This document shows positions 1 to 8,382 of a stretch of DNA of 64,000 nt, piece by piece. The notes beneath the pieces are model-generated. The model saw nothing but the letters and a program-made list of their open reading frames with translations. It made no database searches and was not told where the DNA came from. Location: contig NZ_JASZYV010000005.1 in NCBI RefSeq assembly GCF_030316895.1, forward strand, positions 1-64,000, written 5' to 3'. The first letter of the stretch is position 1. Each line of letters opens with the position of its first letter. Source of the stretch: Variovorax dokdonensis. Its GTDB lineage: Bacteria > Pseudomonadota > Gammaproteobacteria > Burkholderiales > Burkholderiaceae_C. Position numbers and translations under genes: made by a program.

Positions 1-109
1 CCTTGGCGGTGACGCGGCCGCTGGCCGGGTTGGTCACGTCCTGCGTGCGGGCGCTGCTGTTGGCGGCCACCTGGCCGGCAATGAAGTGGTCGATGTTGGC
101 AATGCTCAT
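1..109 (-). CDS. mmsA: methylmalonate-semialdehyde dehydrogenase, 5' part only
   Basis: Only the first 36 codons lie in the window; the gene runs off the left edge. The minus strand from ATG at 109 reads MSIANIDHFIAGQVAANSSA, followed by a VTNPASGRVTAK-like stretch. This is the usual N-terminus of CoA-acylating (methyl)malonate-semialdehyde dehydrogenases, aldehyde-dehydrogenase superfamily enzymes of valine, inositol and propionyl-CoA metabolism. A GGAG ribosome-binding sequence lies about 8 bases upstream of the ATG. The family call rests on a short segment; another aldehyde dehydrogenase of the same subfamily is possible. It is divergent from the MCE operon, with 228 bases between them in which I see no other gene. 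Confidence 0.6.
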   Translation of the reverse strand, partial: MSIANIDHFIAGQVAANSSARTQDVTNPASGRVTAK

Positions 110-337
110 GGATGGATCTCCGGGGGAGGGCGCCGGGAAGGGCGAACCGTCGATTTTGCTCGTCTTCCGCGCCTGCGGGCGACGCCAAGCCGTCCGGCGT
201 GTTTTCGCCTGCGCCGGGCATGGGGCTGCGGTATGGTCTTACAGCCTGCCAGACGCATTGCGGCGGTACGATGTGGCACTCCCTGATGGCAGCCCACCTG
301 CATTGCGCCCTAGGCCTTCGCGCCGCGCCATGCCTTC

Positions 338-1537
338 TTGACTGAACCGGACACTTTGCACGACACCAACACCGCCAGCGATGCCGCCGAGCTGCAAGCC
401 GAGATGCCGCGCCTGGAAATGCGCCGCGCCGCCGCGTCCGCCGGCGGCCAGGAGCAAGGCGACGAGGTGATCGTTCACGGCCGTTGGACAGTCCTGGCGC
501 TGTCGTCGACGCGGGCCTGGAAGAGCCTGTCTGCCCAGCTTTCGGGCGTGCCCGCCACGGTCGGCAACTGGGACCTGCGGCCTGTGCTGCAACTCGACCA
601 TGTGGGCGCGCAATTGCTGTGGACCCACTGGCAACGGCGCTGGCCGCAGGGGCTGGAGGCGAGTGCGCCGCAGCGTGCCGTGCTCGAGCATGTGGCCCAG
701 TTCACCGTTGCCGAGCCGCAGGCGCCTTCGCCAACGCTGCTGGATCGCTTCAAGCGCTTTGCCAGCATCGGCTGGCAGACGCTGGAAACCGGACAGCGCT
801 TCCTGCAGTTGATCGGCCAGTTCGTGCTCGACCTGGGCAAGGTGCTGCGCGCACCGCACCGCGCGCCGTGGCGCGACATCTCGGGCCATCTCTACAGCAC
901 CGGGGCTACCGCACTGCCGATCACCGCCCTGGTCGGGCTGTTGATCGGCGTGGTGCTGGCCTACCTGACCTCGCAGCAGTTGCGCCAGTACGGTGGCGAG
1001 ACCTTCATCGTCAATATCCTCGGGCTGGCCCTCATCCGCGAATTGGGGCCGGTGCTGGCGGCGGTGCTGATTGCCGGCCGGTCCGGCTCGGCGATGACGG
1101 CGCAGATCGGCGTGATGCGCGTCACCGAGGAACTCGATGCCATGCGCGTCATGGGCATCCCCCGCGGCCTTCGGCTGGTGCTGCCGCGCGTGCTGGCACT
1201 GGCCGTGGCCATGCCGCTGATCAGCATGTGGACGTCCGCGGCCGCACTGGTGGGCGGCATGATGGCGGCCGACCTCACGCTGGGCATCTCGCCGGCGTAC
1301 TTCATGCAGGCGCTGCCGCGCGCCGTACCCCTGGGCAACATCTGGCTGGCGCTGGGCAAGTCGGCCGTGTTTGGCATCCTGATCGCGCTGATCGCCTGCT
1401 ACCACGGCCTGCGCGTGCTGCCCAACACCGAGAGCCTGGGGCGGCGCACCACCAGTTCGGTCGTCATCTCGATCACGATGGTGATCCTGGTCGACGCCTT
1501 GTTCGCCATCCTCTTTCGCAGCGTGGGGTTCCGCTGA
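338..1537 (+). CDS. MlaE-family ABC permease with N-terminal STAS-like domain
   Basis: Inner-membrane permease of an MCE lipid-transport system (399 aa). Residues about 45-125 look like the STAS-like domain (MlaB-like) that is fused to MlaE in many proteobacteria. Residues about 165-399 are the MlaE/YrbE permease with several hydrophobic segments and the conserved region around LGLALIRELGPVLAAVLIAG. The family moves phospholipids or other lipids between the membranes. The start is uncertain: TTG at 338 has no good Shine-Dalgarno, and the next in-frame ATG is at 404, just before the STAS-like region. The stop overlaps the start of the ATPase gene (TGATG), so the two are translationally coupled. 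First gene of a four-gene operon. Confidence 0.9.
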   Translation: MTEPDTLHDTNTASDAAELQAEMPRLEMRRAAASAGGQEQGDEVIVHGRWTVLALSSTRAWKSLSAQLSGVPATVGNWDLRPVLQLDHVGAQLLWTHWQRRWPQGLEASAPQRAVLEHVAQFTVAEPQAPSPTLLDRFKRFASIGWQTLETGQRFLQLIGQFVLDLGKVLRAPHRAPWRDISGHLYSTGATALPITALVGLLIGVVLAYLTSQQLRQYGGETFIVNILGLALIRELGPVLAAVLIAGRSGSAMTAQIGVMRVTEELDAMRVMGIPRGLRLVLPRVLALAVAMPLISMWTSAAALVGGMMAADLTLGISPAYFMQALPRAVPLGNIWLALGKSAVFGILIALIACYHGLRVLPNTESLGRRTTSSVVISITMVILVDALFAILFRSVGFR

Positions 1538-2391
1538 TGGCGCCGCAAGCAAACCCGACGGTCATGCCCGCCAACCCGACGGCCACGGACAGCGACAACG
1601 CCGTCGAGGTGCGCAAGCTCTGGACGGTCTTCAAGTCCCCCGGGCGCGAGCAGGTGGTTCACCGCGACCTGGATCTGACGATCCGCCGCGGCGAGGTGCT
1701 TTCCCTGGTCGGCGGCTCGGGGACGGGCAAGACCGTGCTGCTGCGCCAGATCCTGGGCCTGGAAAAGCCGGCACGCGGCGAGGTGACGGTCTTCGGCGCC
1801 CAGCCCAGCGAGCTGAGCGCGGCCGGGGCAGCCCGTGTGGGCATGCTCTTCCAGCGCGGCGCGCTGTTTTCCGCCTTCAACGTGCTGGACAACATCGCCT
1901 TCGCTTTGCGGGAGTTGCGCGTGCTGCCTGATGAACTCATCCGCGACACGGCGATGGTCCGCTTGCAGATGGTGGGCCTCGCGCCCGAGCATGCGCACAA
2001 GATGCCTTCGGACCTGTCAGGCGGCATGATCAAGCGGGTGGCGCTGGCGCGCGCGCTGGTCATGGACCCGCCGCTGCTGCTGCTCGACGAACCCACCGCC
2101 GGCCTGGACCCGGAGGGCGCGGACGAATTCTGTGACCTGCTGCGCAATCTTCATCGCGAACTGGGCCTGACGGTCATCATGGTCACGCATGACCTGGACA
2201 CCCTGTTCGAGTTGTCCACCCGCATTGCCGTGCTGGCCGACCAGAAGGTCATCGTCACCGGCGATGCGCAGACGGTGATGGCCCATCCGCATCCCTTCAT
2301 CCAGAAGTATTTTCTGGGCGGACGTGGCCAGCGTGCCGCGTTGGCCCTGCATGCCGAGCGGCCCGTTTCGCCGCCGGAGGAAGCGAAGTAA
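1537..2391 (+). CDS. MlaF-like ABC transporter ATPase
   Basis: Cytoplasmic ATPase of the MCE transporter (284 aa). The Walker A motif GGSGTGKT is at residues 59-66, the signature DLSGGM near 160, Walker B LLLLDEPTAGLDPEG near 185, and the H-loop VTHD follows, so all catalytic parts are present. The family drives lipid transport through the MlaE permease dimer. The ATG overlaps the stop of the permease gene. The C-terminal tail of about 20 residues after the Mla-type HPFIQKYF region is rich in Ala and Pro. Very likely the partner of the flanking permease and MCE protein. Confidence 0.93.
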   Translation: MAPQANPTVMPANPTATDSDNAVEVRKLWTVFKSPGREQVVHRDLDLTIRRGEVLSLVGGSGTGKTVLLRQILGLEKPARGEVTVFGAQPSELSAAGAARVGMLFQRGALFSAFNVLDNIAFALRELRVLPDELIRDTAMVRLQMVGLAPEHAHKMPSDLSGGMIKRVALARALVMDPPLLLLDEPTAGLDPEGADEFCDLLRNLHRELGLTVIMVTHDLDTLFELSTRIAVLADQKVIVTGDAQTVMAHPHPFIQKYFLGGRGQRAALALHAERPVSPPEEAK

Positions 2392-2396
2392 CAACC

Positions 2397-3383
2397 ATGG
2401 AAAACAAAGCCCATGCCCTGGCCGCTGGCGCGTTCGTCATTGCGCTGATTGGCGCAATCATCGCGCTGGTGCTCTGGTTCACCCGCGACAACACGGTGCG
2501 CAATGTCTACGAGCTCACCACCAGTGAATCGGTCAGCGGCCTGCAGCCGCAGGCGCAGGTGCGCTATCGCGGCATTTCGGTGGGCCGCGTGACGGCCATC
2601 GACTTCGATCCCAAGGTGCGTGGCAACGTGCTCGTCCGCATCTCGGTGGATCAGCGCGTGCCGCTGACCAAGTCGAGCTACGCCGCGCTCAGCTACCAGG
2701 GTGTGACCGGGCTGGCCTCCATCGCCATCGACGACGACGGAACTTCGCAGGTGCCGGTCGAGCCAGACAACGGCGATCCGCCGCGCATCCCGCTTCGGCC
2801 GTCCGCGTTTGCCAAACTGCAGGAGCGCGGCGAGGCCATTCTCGAGAAGGTAGAGCGCACCGTCGACGAATTGCACGCGCTGATGGGCGACGACAACCGG
2901 CAGCGCGTGAGCCAGGCGCTTGAAAACATTGCCCAGGCCTCGGCCAGCGCGAACAGCCTGACGAAGAATCTGGACGACGCCGTCAAGAACGGACTCACGC
3001 CTGCCCTGAAGTCGGTGCCAGCGCTGGCGCAGAACGCCACGACGACCTTGAGCGGCGTGAGGAAGGCTGCCGGAGACGTCTCGCGGGTGGCCAACAACCT
3101 CAACACCACCGTGACGCGCCTGAACGCACAAGGCGGTGCCATCGAAAGGCTGACCACCGGCACCGAAGGCCTGGCCCACGCGCTCGACAGTTTCAGCACC
3201 ACCACCCTGCCGCGCGTGAACCGCATGGCCGACGACACCGCCCAGGCGGTACGCCGGCTCGGACGCGCGGCCGACAACATCAACCAGAATCCGCAGTCGC
3301 TGCTGTTCGGCAGCGGCGAAGTGCAGCCCGGTCCGGGCGAGTCGGGATTCGAGCCACCGCCAGCCGCCGCAACGCGGCCCTGA
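2397..3383 (+). CDS. MCE (MlaD-like) membrane-anchored lipid-binding protein
   Basis: Periplasmic subunit of the MCE system (328 aa). One N-terminal membrane helix (about residues 9-28) is followed by a single MCE domain (about 40-117, with the typical VRYRGISVGRVTAIDFD and SYQGVTGLA segments). A long helical region (about 135-290) follows, then a Pro-rich tail. The family forms hexameric rings that carry lipids across the periplasm. It is longer than E. coli MlaD (about 180 aa) and closer to single-MCE proteins with an extended coiled region. It starts 5 bases after the ATPase stop codon, with a Shine-Dalgarno-like GAGGAAG inside the end of that gene. Confidence 0.92.
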   Translation: MENKAHALAAGAFVIALIGAIIALVLWFTRDNTVRNVYELTTSESVSGLQPQAQVRYRGISVGRVTAIDFDPKVRGNVLVRISVDQRVPLTKSSYAALSYQGVTGLASIAIDDDGTSQVPVEPDNGDPPRIPLRPSAFAKLQERGEAILEKVERTVDELHALMGDDNRQRVSQALENIAQASASANSLTKNLDDAVKNGLTPALKSVPALAQNATTTLSGVRKAAGDVSRVANNLNTTVTRLNAQGGAIERLTTGTEGLAHALDSFSTTTLPRVNRMADDTAQAVRRLGRAADNINQNPQSLLFGSGEVQPGPGESGFEPPPAAATRP

Positions 3384-3397
3384 GGGAGTATTCACGC

Positions 3398-4096
3398 ATG
3401 CGTCTTCTTTCGCACATGCAAACTCGTGGCGTTCACGCCGGAACCGCTGCGCTGGCCGTGCTCGCAGCGCTGCTCATGAGCGGCTGTGGTGCGCTGCCCG
3501 ACAAGCCTGCGCGCGCCACGCTCTACGACTTCGGCGCCGGCCCTTTGGCGCAGGCGTCCACCACCTCGCCCGAGCCGGTCGCCGCGCCCACTTTGCCGCC
3601 GCTGCTGCTCGCCGGTGTGAACGCGCAGCCACGGCTTGACGGCACGCAGGTGCTGTATCGGCTGGGCTATGGCGATGCCAACGAATTGCGCCCCTACGCC
3701 AACGCGCGCTGGAGCGTCGCCCCGACGCAGCTGCTGGGTGATCGCCTGCGTGATGTGCTGTCGCGGCGTCGCGTGGTGCTCGGCTCCGACGAGGGTGCGA
3801 ACGTCGCGCGCGTCGACGGACGGTCGCCGAACACGCTCTACCTGACGCTCGACGAGTTCTCGCAGTACTTCGAATCGACCACCAGCAGCTTCGGATTGGT
3901 GCGTGTGCGCGCCACCTTGCTGTCGAGCAGCACGTCGGGCGACAGGGTGCTGGGCCAGCGCTACTTCAACGTCCGGCAACCAGCGCCGACGGCGGACGCG
4001 CCCGGCGGTGTGAAGGCCCTTGCCACCGCCAGCGACCAATTGGTGAGTCAGGTGGCGCAATGGGTCGACTCGATCCAGGCGCAGCCGGCGCGCTGA
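3398..4096 (+). CDS. ABC-type transport auxiliary lipoprotein (PqiC-like)
   Basis: Predicted outer-membrane lipoprotein (232 aa). The signal peptide ends in a lipobox LMSGC with the modified Cys at residue 30. The body resembles the PqiC/YmbA-type ABC transport auxiliary component: a YDFGAG-like start, a WSVAPTQLLGDRLRDVL segment and an LYLTLDEFSQYFES stretch. Members sit beside MCE genes and are thought to link the MCE tunnel to the outer membrane. Last gene of the four-gene operon. No MlaC or separate MlaB gene is seen nearby, so the set is a hybrid between Mla and Pqi types. Confidence 0.85.
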   Translation: MRLLSHMQTRGVHAGTAALAVLAALLMSGCGALPDKPARATLYDFGAGPLAQASTTSPEPVAAPTLPPLLLAGVNAQPRLDGTQVLYRLGYGDANELRPYANARWSVAPTQLLGDRLRDVLSRRRVVLGSDEGANVARVDGRSPNTLYLTLDEFSQYFESTTSSFGLVRVRATLLSSSTSGDRVLGQRYFNVRQPAPTADAPGGVKALATASDQLVSQVAQWVDSIQAQPAR

Positions 4097-4117
4097 TCGC
4101 CGCAACAACGTGACGAC

Positions 4118-4594
4118 ATGACAACCACCCGCATCGGCCTCATCTCCGACACGCATGGATTGCTGCGCCCGCAGGCCATCGACTTCCTGCGTGGCTGCGC
4201 GCACATCGTCCACGGCGGCGACATCGGAACGCCGGAGGTGCTCGCGCAGCTCGAGGAAATCGCCCCCGTGACGGCAGTGCGTGGCAACAACGATCGCGCC
4301 GACTGGGCGACTCACATCCCGGAAACCGAATACCTGCAGATCGGCGACGTCTTCCTCTATGCCATCCACGATTTGGCGTTGATCGACATCGACCCTGCCG
4401 GGGCGGGTGTGCAGGTCGTCATGTCGGGCCACACGCATCAACCCTTGATCGAGCAGCGCGGCGGCGTGCTGTTCGTCAACCCCGGCAGCGCCGGGCCGCG
4501 TCGCTTCCGGCTGCCCATCTGCGCCGGCGAGTTGATCGTCGACGGCAAGAACGTGAGCGCGCGCATCGAGCATTTCGACATTCCTACCCCATGA
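4118..4594 (+). CDS. YfcE/MJ0936-type metallophosphoesterase
   Basis: Small calcineurin-like phosphoesterase (158 aa). The metal-binding motifs are all present in order: ISDTHG near the N-terminus, HGGDIG, VRGNND, SGHTHQ and NPGSAGPRR. The family has phosphodiesterase activity on unspecified substrates in the cytoplasm. Length and motif spacing fit the family. It lies 21 bases after the MCE operon and overlaps the HAD gene by four bases. The physiological substrate cannot be told from sequence. Confidence 0.9.
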   Translation: MTTTRIGLISDTHGLLRPQAIDFLRGCAHIVHGGDIGTPEVLAQLEEIAPVTAVRGNNDRADWATHIPETEYLQIGDVFLYAIHDLALIDIDPAGAGVQVVMSGHTHQPLIEQRGGVLFVNPGSAGPRRFRLPICAGELIVDGKNVSARIEHFDIPTP

Positions 4595-5253
4595 ATCCCG
4601 AGCCTGGCCGCAGCCCCGCGTCGCTGCAAGAGTTCGATCCTGCTGTCGTTCGCGCCCTGTTGTTCGACCTTGGCGGCGTCGTGTTCGAGTTCGACTTTGC
4701 GCACGCCCTGGCCCATTGGGCGCCGCTGTCGCGCCTGTCCGAGCAGGAACTGCGCGAGGCGTTCTCGCACGACGAGGACTATTGCCGCCACGAGCGCGGC
4801 GAGCTCGATGCCTCGGCGTATTTCGACACCTTGCGCCGCAAGCTGGCGCTCGACGCGACGGACGAGCAGATCCGGGTTGGTTGGAACGCCATCTTCCGCA
4901 GCGAGATCGTGCAGACGCTGGATGCGGTGCAGGCGGCGCGGGCTTTCTTTCCCTGCTTTGCGTTCAGCAACACCAACACGACGCACCACGCGGCTTTTCG
5001 ATGCGCCTATCCGCGCATCGACCACAGCTTCGATCGCGTGTTCGCCTCGTCGGACATCGGCATGCGCAAACCCGAGGCCGCGGCCTTCGCGCATGTGTGC
5101 CGCGCAATCGGCCAACCCGCAAAGTCGGTGCTGTTTTTCGACGACCTAGAAGAGAACGTGCGCGGCGCCGCGGCCTGCGGCCTGCAGGTCGTGCACGTGA
5201 AGTCGCCCGCGGACGTCCTCGGCGCCCTGCGGCGGCTGGGCTGCCTGGACTGA
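4591..5253 (+). CDS. HAD-superfamily hydrolase
   Basis: Cytoplasmic HAD hydrolase (220 aa). Motif I is LLFDLGGVVFEFDF, with the nucleophile Asp followed by the LGGV variant seen in the YihX/epoxide-hydrolase-N-like subgroup. Later come FSNTNTTHH (motif II region), KPEAAAF (motif III Lys) and VLFFDDLEENVRGA (motif IV Asp pair). This points to a sugar-phosphate or small-molecule phosphatase similar to YihX. The ATG overlaps the stop of the phosphoesterase gene. Substrate unknown. Confidence 0.87.
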   Translation: MNPEPGRSPASLQEFDPAVVRALLFDLGGVVFEFDFAHALAHWAPLSRLSEQELREAFSHDEDYCRHERGELDASAYFDTLRRKLALDATDEQIRVGWNAIFRSEIVQTLDAVQAARAFFPCFAFSNTNTTHHAAFRCAYPRIDHSFDRVFASSDIGMRKPEAAAFAHVCRAIGQPAKSVLFFDDLEENVRGAAACGLQVVHVKSPADVLGALRRLGCLD

Positions 5254-5272
5254 GCGCCCGCTGCGGCCCGTC

Positions 5273-6028
5273 TCAGCGCCCGCCGGAGACGTCGATGAAG
5301 GTGCCTGTCACATAGCTGGCCGTGTCGGGCGAGAGCAGCCACACGATGGCCTGCGCCACTTCTTGCGCGGTGCCCACGCGCTTCATCGGCACGGTGCCGG
5401 CCAGCTCGAAGGCGCGGTCGGGCATGCCGCCGGAAGCGTGGATCTCGGTATCGATCAGCCCTGGACGGACGGCATTCACGCGGATGCCCTCTTCGGCGAT
5501 CTCCTTCGCCAGGCCGACCGTGAGCGTTTCGATGGCGCCCTTGCTGGCTGCGTAGTCGACGTATTGCGCGGGCGAGCCCAAGCGCGCCGCGGCGCTGGAG
5601 ACGTTGACGATGGCGCCACCCCGTCCGCCATGCCGCGTGCTCATGCGCCGCACCGCTTCGCGGGCGCAGACGAAGCTGCCGATGATGTTGATGCGCATCA
5701 TGCGTTCCAGCCGGGCCACGCTCAGTTCGTCCACCCGCGCCTTCACGTCCACCACGCCGGCGTTGTTGACGAGCCCGTCGAGCCTGCCGAAGTGCGCGTC
5801 GACCTGCTCGAACATGGCCATCACCTGCGCTTCGTCCCCGACGTCCGCCTGCACGGTGATGGCGCGGCCGCCCCGCGCCCGGATCTTGTCGGCGACCTGT
5901 TGCGCGGCTTGTGCGTTGCTCGCATAGTTGATCGCCACGGCCCAGCCTTGCTCGGCCGCGAGGAGGGCGGCGGCGGCGCCGATGCCGCGGCTGCCGCCGG
6001 TGATGAGAACGACGCTGTTGGCTTGCAT
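5273..6028 (-). CDS. SDR-family NAD(P)-dependent oxidoreductase
   Basis: Short-chain dehydrogenase/reductase (251 aa from the chosen start). It has the nucleotide-binding TGGSRGIG near the N-terminus, NNAGVV, the catalytic Ser in VNVSSAAA, the YVDYAASKG catalytic Tyr-Lys pair and the VRPGLIDTEI segment. The ATG at 6028 is chosen because GGAGCAAGG lies just upstream; an ATG six codons earlier (6046) is possible. It is convergent with the HAD gene and divergent from the isomerase gene. Related to glucose/3-oxoacyl-ACP reductase-like SDRs; the substrate is not predictable. Confidence 0.9.
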   Translation of the reverse strand: MQANSVVLITGGSRGIGAAAALLAAEQGWAVAINYASNAQAAQQVADKIRARGGRAITVQADVGDEAQVMAMFEQVDAHFGRLDGLVNNAGVVDVKARVDELSVARLERMMRINIIGSFVCAREAVRRMSTRHGGRGGAIVNVSSAAARLGSPAQYVDYAASKGAIETLTVGLAKEIAEEGIRVNAVRPGLIDTEIHASGGMPDRAFELAGTVPMKRVGTAQEVAQAIVWLLSPDTASYVTGTFIDVSGGR

Positions 6029-6122
6029 GTGTCCTTGCTCCTGCATGAGTCTCGTGCCTCGGGTACAACCGCGCGATTGCCGATTACATCAGCATCCTGG
6101 CCACCGAACTCAAGGAGACACA

Positions 6123-6737
6123 TTGAACAGCGTCGTCGACTACTACTTCGCCCCGCAGAGTCCGTGGACCTACCTGGGCCACCCGCGCTTCGCCGAGATG
6201 GTGGCGCGGCACGGCGCCACGGTGCGCATCCGCCCGGTCGACCTGGGTCAGGTGTTTCCCGTGTCGGGCGGACTGCCTCTGGGCAAGCGTGCGCCACAGC
6301 GGCAGACCTACCGACTGGCCGAGATGGCGCGCTTCTCGCAGCACCTGGGCATGCCGATGAACCTGCAGCCGCGCTTCTTCCCGGTCGCTGGCGATCCGGC
6401 GTCGCGCCTGATCATTGCCGTCGACCTGGGCGACGGGACTTCGGCGGCGATGAAGCTGGCCGGCGCCGTGTTTGCCGCCGTGTGGGCACAGGAGCGGGAC
6501 ATCGCCGATGCTGCGGTGCTCGGGCAGTTGCTGGCCGAATGCGGTTTTCCCGAGGAACGGCTGGCGCATTCGCAGACGGATGACGTGAACGAGGTCTACC
6601 AGCGCTACACCCGCGAGGCGATCGACGCCGGCGTCTTCGGTGCGCCGAGCTACGTCATCGGCGGCGACATGTACTGGGGGCAGGACCGCCTCGACTTCGT
6701 GGAGCGCGCGCTGCGCGACAACGCGGGCTCGCGTTGA
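6123..6737 (+). CDS. 2-hydroxychromene-2-carboxylate isomerase-like DsbA-family protein
   Basis: Thioredoxin-fold protein of the HCCA isomerase/kappa GST group (204 aa). The N-terminus YYFAPQSPWTYLG carries Ser-Pro in place of the DsbA CxxC pair, and the C-terminal part has GAPSYVIGGDMYWGQDRLDFVE. Members isomerize hydroxychromene carboxylate in naphthalene breakdown, but many act on other aromatic or glutathione-linked substrates. The start is TTG at 6123, supported by AAGGAG about 6 bases upstream; the open frame extends further upstream without a good site. Confidence 0.88.
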   Translation: MNSVVDYYFAPQSPWTYLGHPRFAEMVARHGATVRIRPVDLGQVFPVSGGLPLGKRAPQRQTYRLAEMARFSQHLGMPMNLQPRFFPVAGDPASRLIIAVDLGDGTSAAMKLAGAVFAAVWAQERDIADAAVLGQLLAECGFPEERLAHSQTDDVNEVYQRYTREAIDAGVFGAPSYVIGGDMYWGQDRLDFVERALRDNAGSR

Positions 6738-6785
6738 TCGGGCGCCCGACTCCGAGCATTTCATTTTCTTGAGGAGCATTCAGAC

Positions 6786-7469
6786 ATGGGTCAATTCATC
6801 GAACTCACGGCCAAGGACGGATTCGCCTTTCCCGCCTATGTGGCCGAGCCCGCCGGGACGCCCAAGGGCGCCGTCGTGGTGATTCAGGAAATCTTCGGCG
6901 TGAATGCGCACATCCGCTCGGTGGCCGATGGCTACGCGGCCGAAGGCTATCTCGCGGTGGCGCCCGCCACCTTCGAGCGTGTCCAGCGTGGCGTGGAACT
7001 GGGCTACGAGGAAGAGGACCGCAAGGCAGGCGCCGCCCTCAAGTCCCAAGTCGAAGCACTGCCGGCGCCGGGCGTGATGATCGACCTGCAGGCGGCCGTG
7101 GACTACGCATCGCGCGCAGGCAAGGTCGGCGTCGTGGGCTACTGCTGGGGCGGGCTGCTGAGCTGGCGTGCCGCCAGCCTGCTCGACGGTATTTCTGCAG
7201 CCGCGCCTTACTACGGCGGCGGTGTGACCACGCCGGCAGAGATCGCCCGCCAGCCTCGGGTGCCGGTGATGGCGCACTTCGGCGAGAAGGACCACTACAT
7301 CCCGCTGGATTCGGTGCAGGCCTTTGCCAAGGCGCATCCGGACGTGGCGGTGTACGTCTACGCGGCCGACCACGGGTTCAACTGCGACCATCGCGCCTCC
7401 TACGATGCCGCGGCCGCCAAGCTGGCGCGGGAGCGCACGCTGGCGTTCTTTGGCCAGCATCTCGCCTGA
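6786..7469 (+). CDS. dienelactone hydrolase family protein
   Basis: Alpha/beta hydrolase of the DLH family (227 aa). It has the nucleophile-elbow GYCWGG with a Cys nucleophile, an FGEKDHYIP segment with the acid Asp, and the late His in DHGFNCDHR. The family hydrolyses dienelactone in chlorocatechol breakdown, although many members have other ester substrates. A GAGGAG ribosome-binding site precedes the ATG. It follows the isomerase gene by about 50 bases and may share a transcript with it and the next gene. Confidence 0.92.
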   Translation: MGQFIELTAKDGFAFPAYVAEPAGTPKGAVVVIQEIFGVNAHIRSVADGYAAEGYLAVAPATFERVQRGVELGYEEEDRKAGAALKSQVEALPAPGVMIDLQAAVDYASRAGKVGVVGYCWGGLLSWRAASLLDGISAAAPYYGGGVTTPAEIARQPRVPVMAHFGEKDHYIPLDSVQAFAKAHPDVAVYVYAADHGFNCDHRASYDAAAAKLARERTLAFFGQHLA

Positions 7470-7480
7470 GGCGGATCGTG

Positions 7481-8368
7481 ATGAAGGCGCTGTTGCTGCG
7501 GTCGGTGCTTGGCCTGGGCTTGCTTGCGCAGACCGGCCTCGCCCTTGCGGCGGAGTATTCCGGCGCGCTGTTCGACGCGCACCTTCACTACAACGTCGAG
7601 GCCTGGGACGGCCGAACCGGCCCCTATCCGCCATCGGAGGCTGTGGCGCGCATGCAGCGCAACGGCGTGCGTGGGATCTTGTCGAATTCGCGACCCAACG
7701 ACGGGACCCACACCTTGGCGGGCTCGTCCGAAGCCAAGGCCGCAGCCGTCACGGTGGTGCCATTTGTGCGCGTCTATCGCAACCGCGCCGACTACACCAA
7801 CTGGTTCCGCGACCCGAGCATCTATGAAATGGTGCAAGCCGAGCTCAAGCGCGGCACCGCGGCCGGGCCCTTCAAGGGCATTGGCGAGTTCCATCTCTAC
7901 GACAGCGCCAATGCGCGCGGGCCGGTGGCCAAGCAGATCGTTGCTCTGGCCGAACAAGAGGGGCTGGCGCTGCTCGGCCACGTGGATGACCGTGCCGTCG
8001 AACTGCTGATGGAAGCTTCACCCTCCGGCGGCAAGCAGTTGCGGCTGATCTGGGCGCACACCGGAATTGGCGGCGCGCCGGTGGAACGCGTGCGCGACCT
8101 GATGGAGCGCTATCCGCGACTGATGGGCGAGCTCTCCTACCGGCCGGGCCTGGTTTGTAGCGATGCTCAACTCTGTCCTGAATGGCGTGCGCTCATCGAG
8201 CGCTTTCCGGATCGCTTCATGATCGGCTCGGACACCTGGATCAACCAGCGCTGGGCCAGCTACGACGATCTCATGCGCGACTACCGTGTCTGGCTGGGTG
8301 GCCTGCCGCAGGAATTGGCGCAGCGCGTGGCCTGGGGCAACGCGGCGGCGCTGTTCGGGCTGCAATAG
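7481..8368 (+). CDS. exported amidohydrolase-superfamily protein
   Basis: Predicted periplasmic metal-dependent hydrolase (295 aa). A signal peptide (about residues 1-22, ending ALAAEYS) is followed by the metal-binding LFDAHLHYN. Later come an IGEFHLYD segment, [15 protein letters not shown] and IGSDTW, as in the PHP/TIM-barrel amidohydrolases related to amidohydrolase_2. The chosen start is ATG at 7481; GTG at 7478 directly before it is an alternative. Substrate unknown. It is convergent with the LysR gene. Confidence 0.85.
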   Translation: MKALLLRSVLGLGLLAQTGLALAAEYSGALFDAHLHYNVEAWDGRTGPYPPSEAVARMQRNGVRGILSNSRPNDGTHTLAGSSEAKAAAVTVVPFVRVYRNRADYTNWFRDPSIYEMVQAELKRGTAAGPFKGIGEFHLYDSANARGPVAKQIVALAEQEGLALLGHVDDRAVELLMEASPSGGKQLRLIWAHTGIGGAPVERVRDLMERYPRLMGELSYRPGLVCSDAQLCPEWRALIERFPDRFMIGSDTWINQRWASYDDLMRDYRVWLGGLPQELAQRVAWGNAAALFGLQ

Positions 8369-8382
8369 AGCGTGCGCCTGGC

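Noticed and set aside
484-1536. Frame 484-2391 read as a fusion ahead of the MlaF-like ATPase
   Set aside because: The first 351 codons are the wrong frame of the MlaE-like gene; the ATPase starts at 1537 in that same frame by chance.
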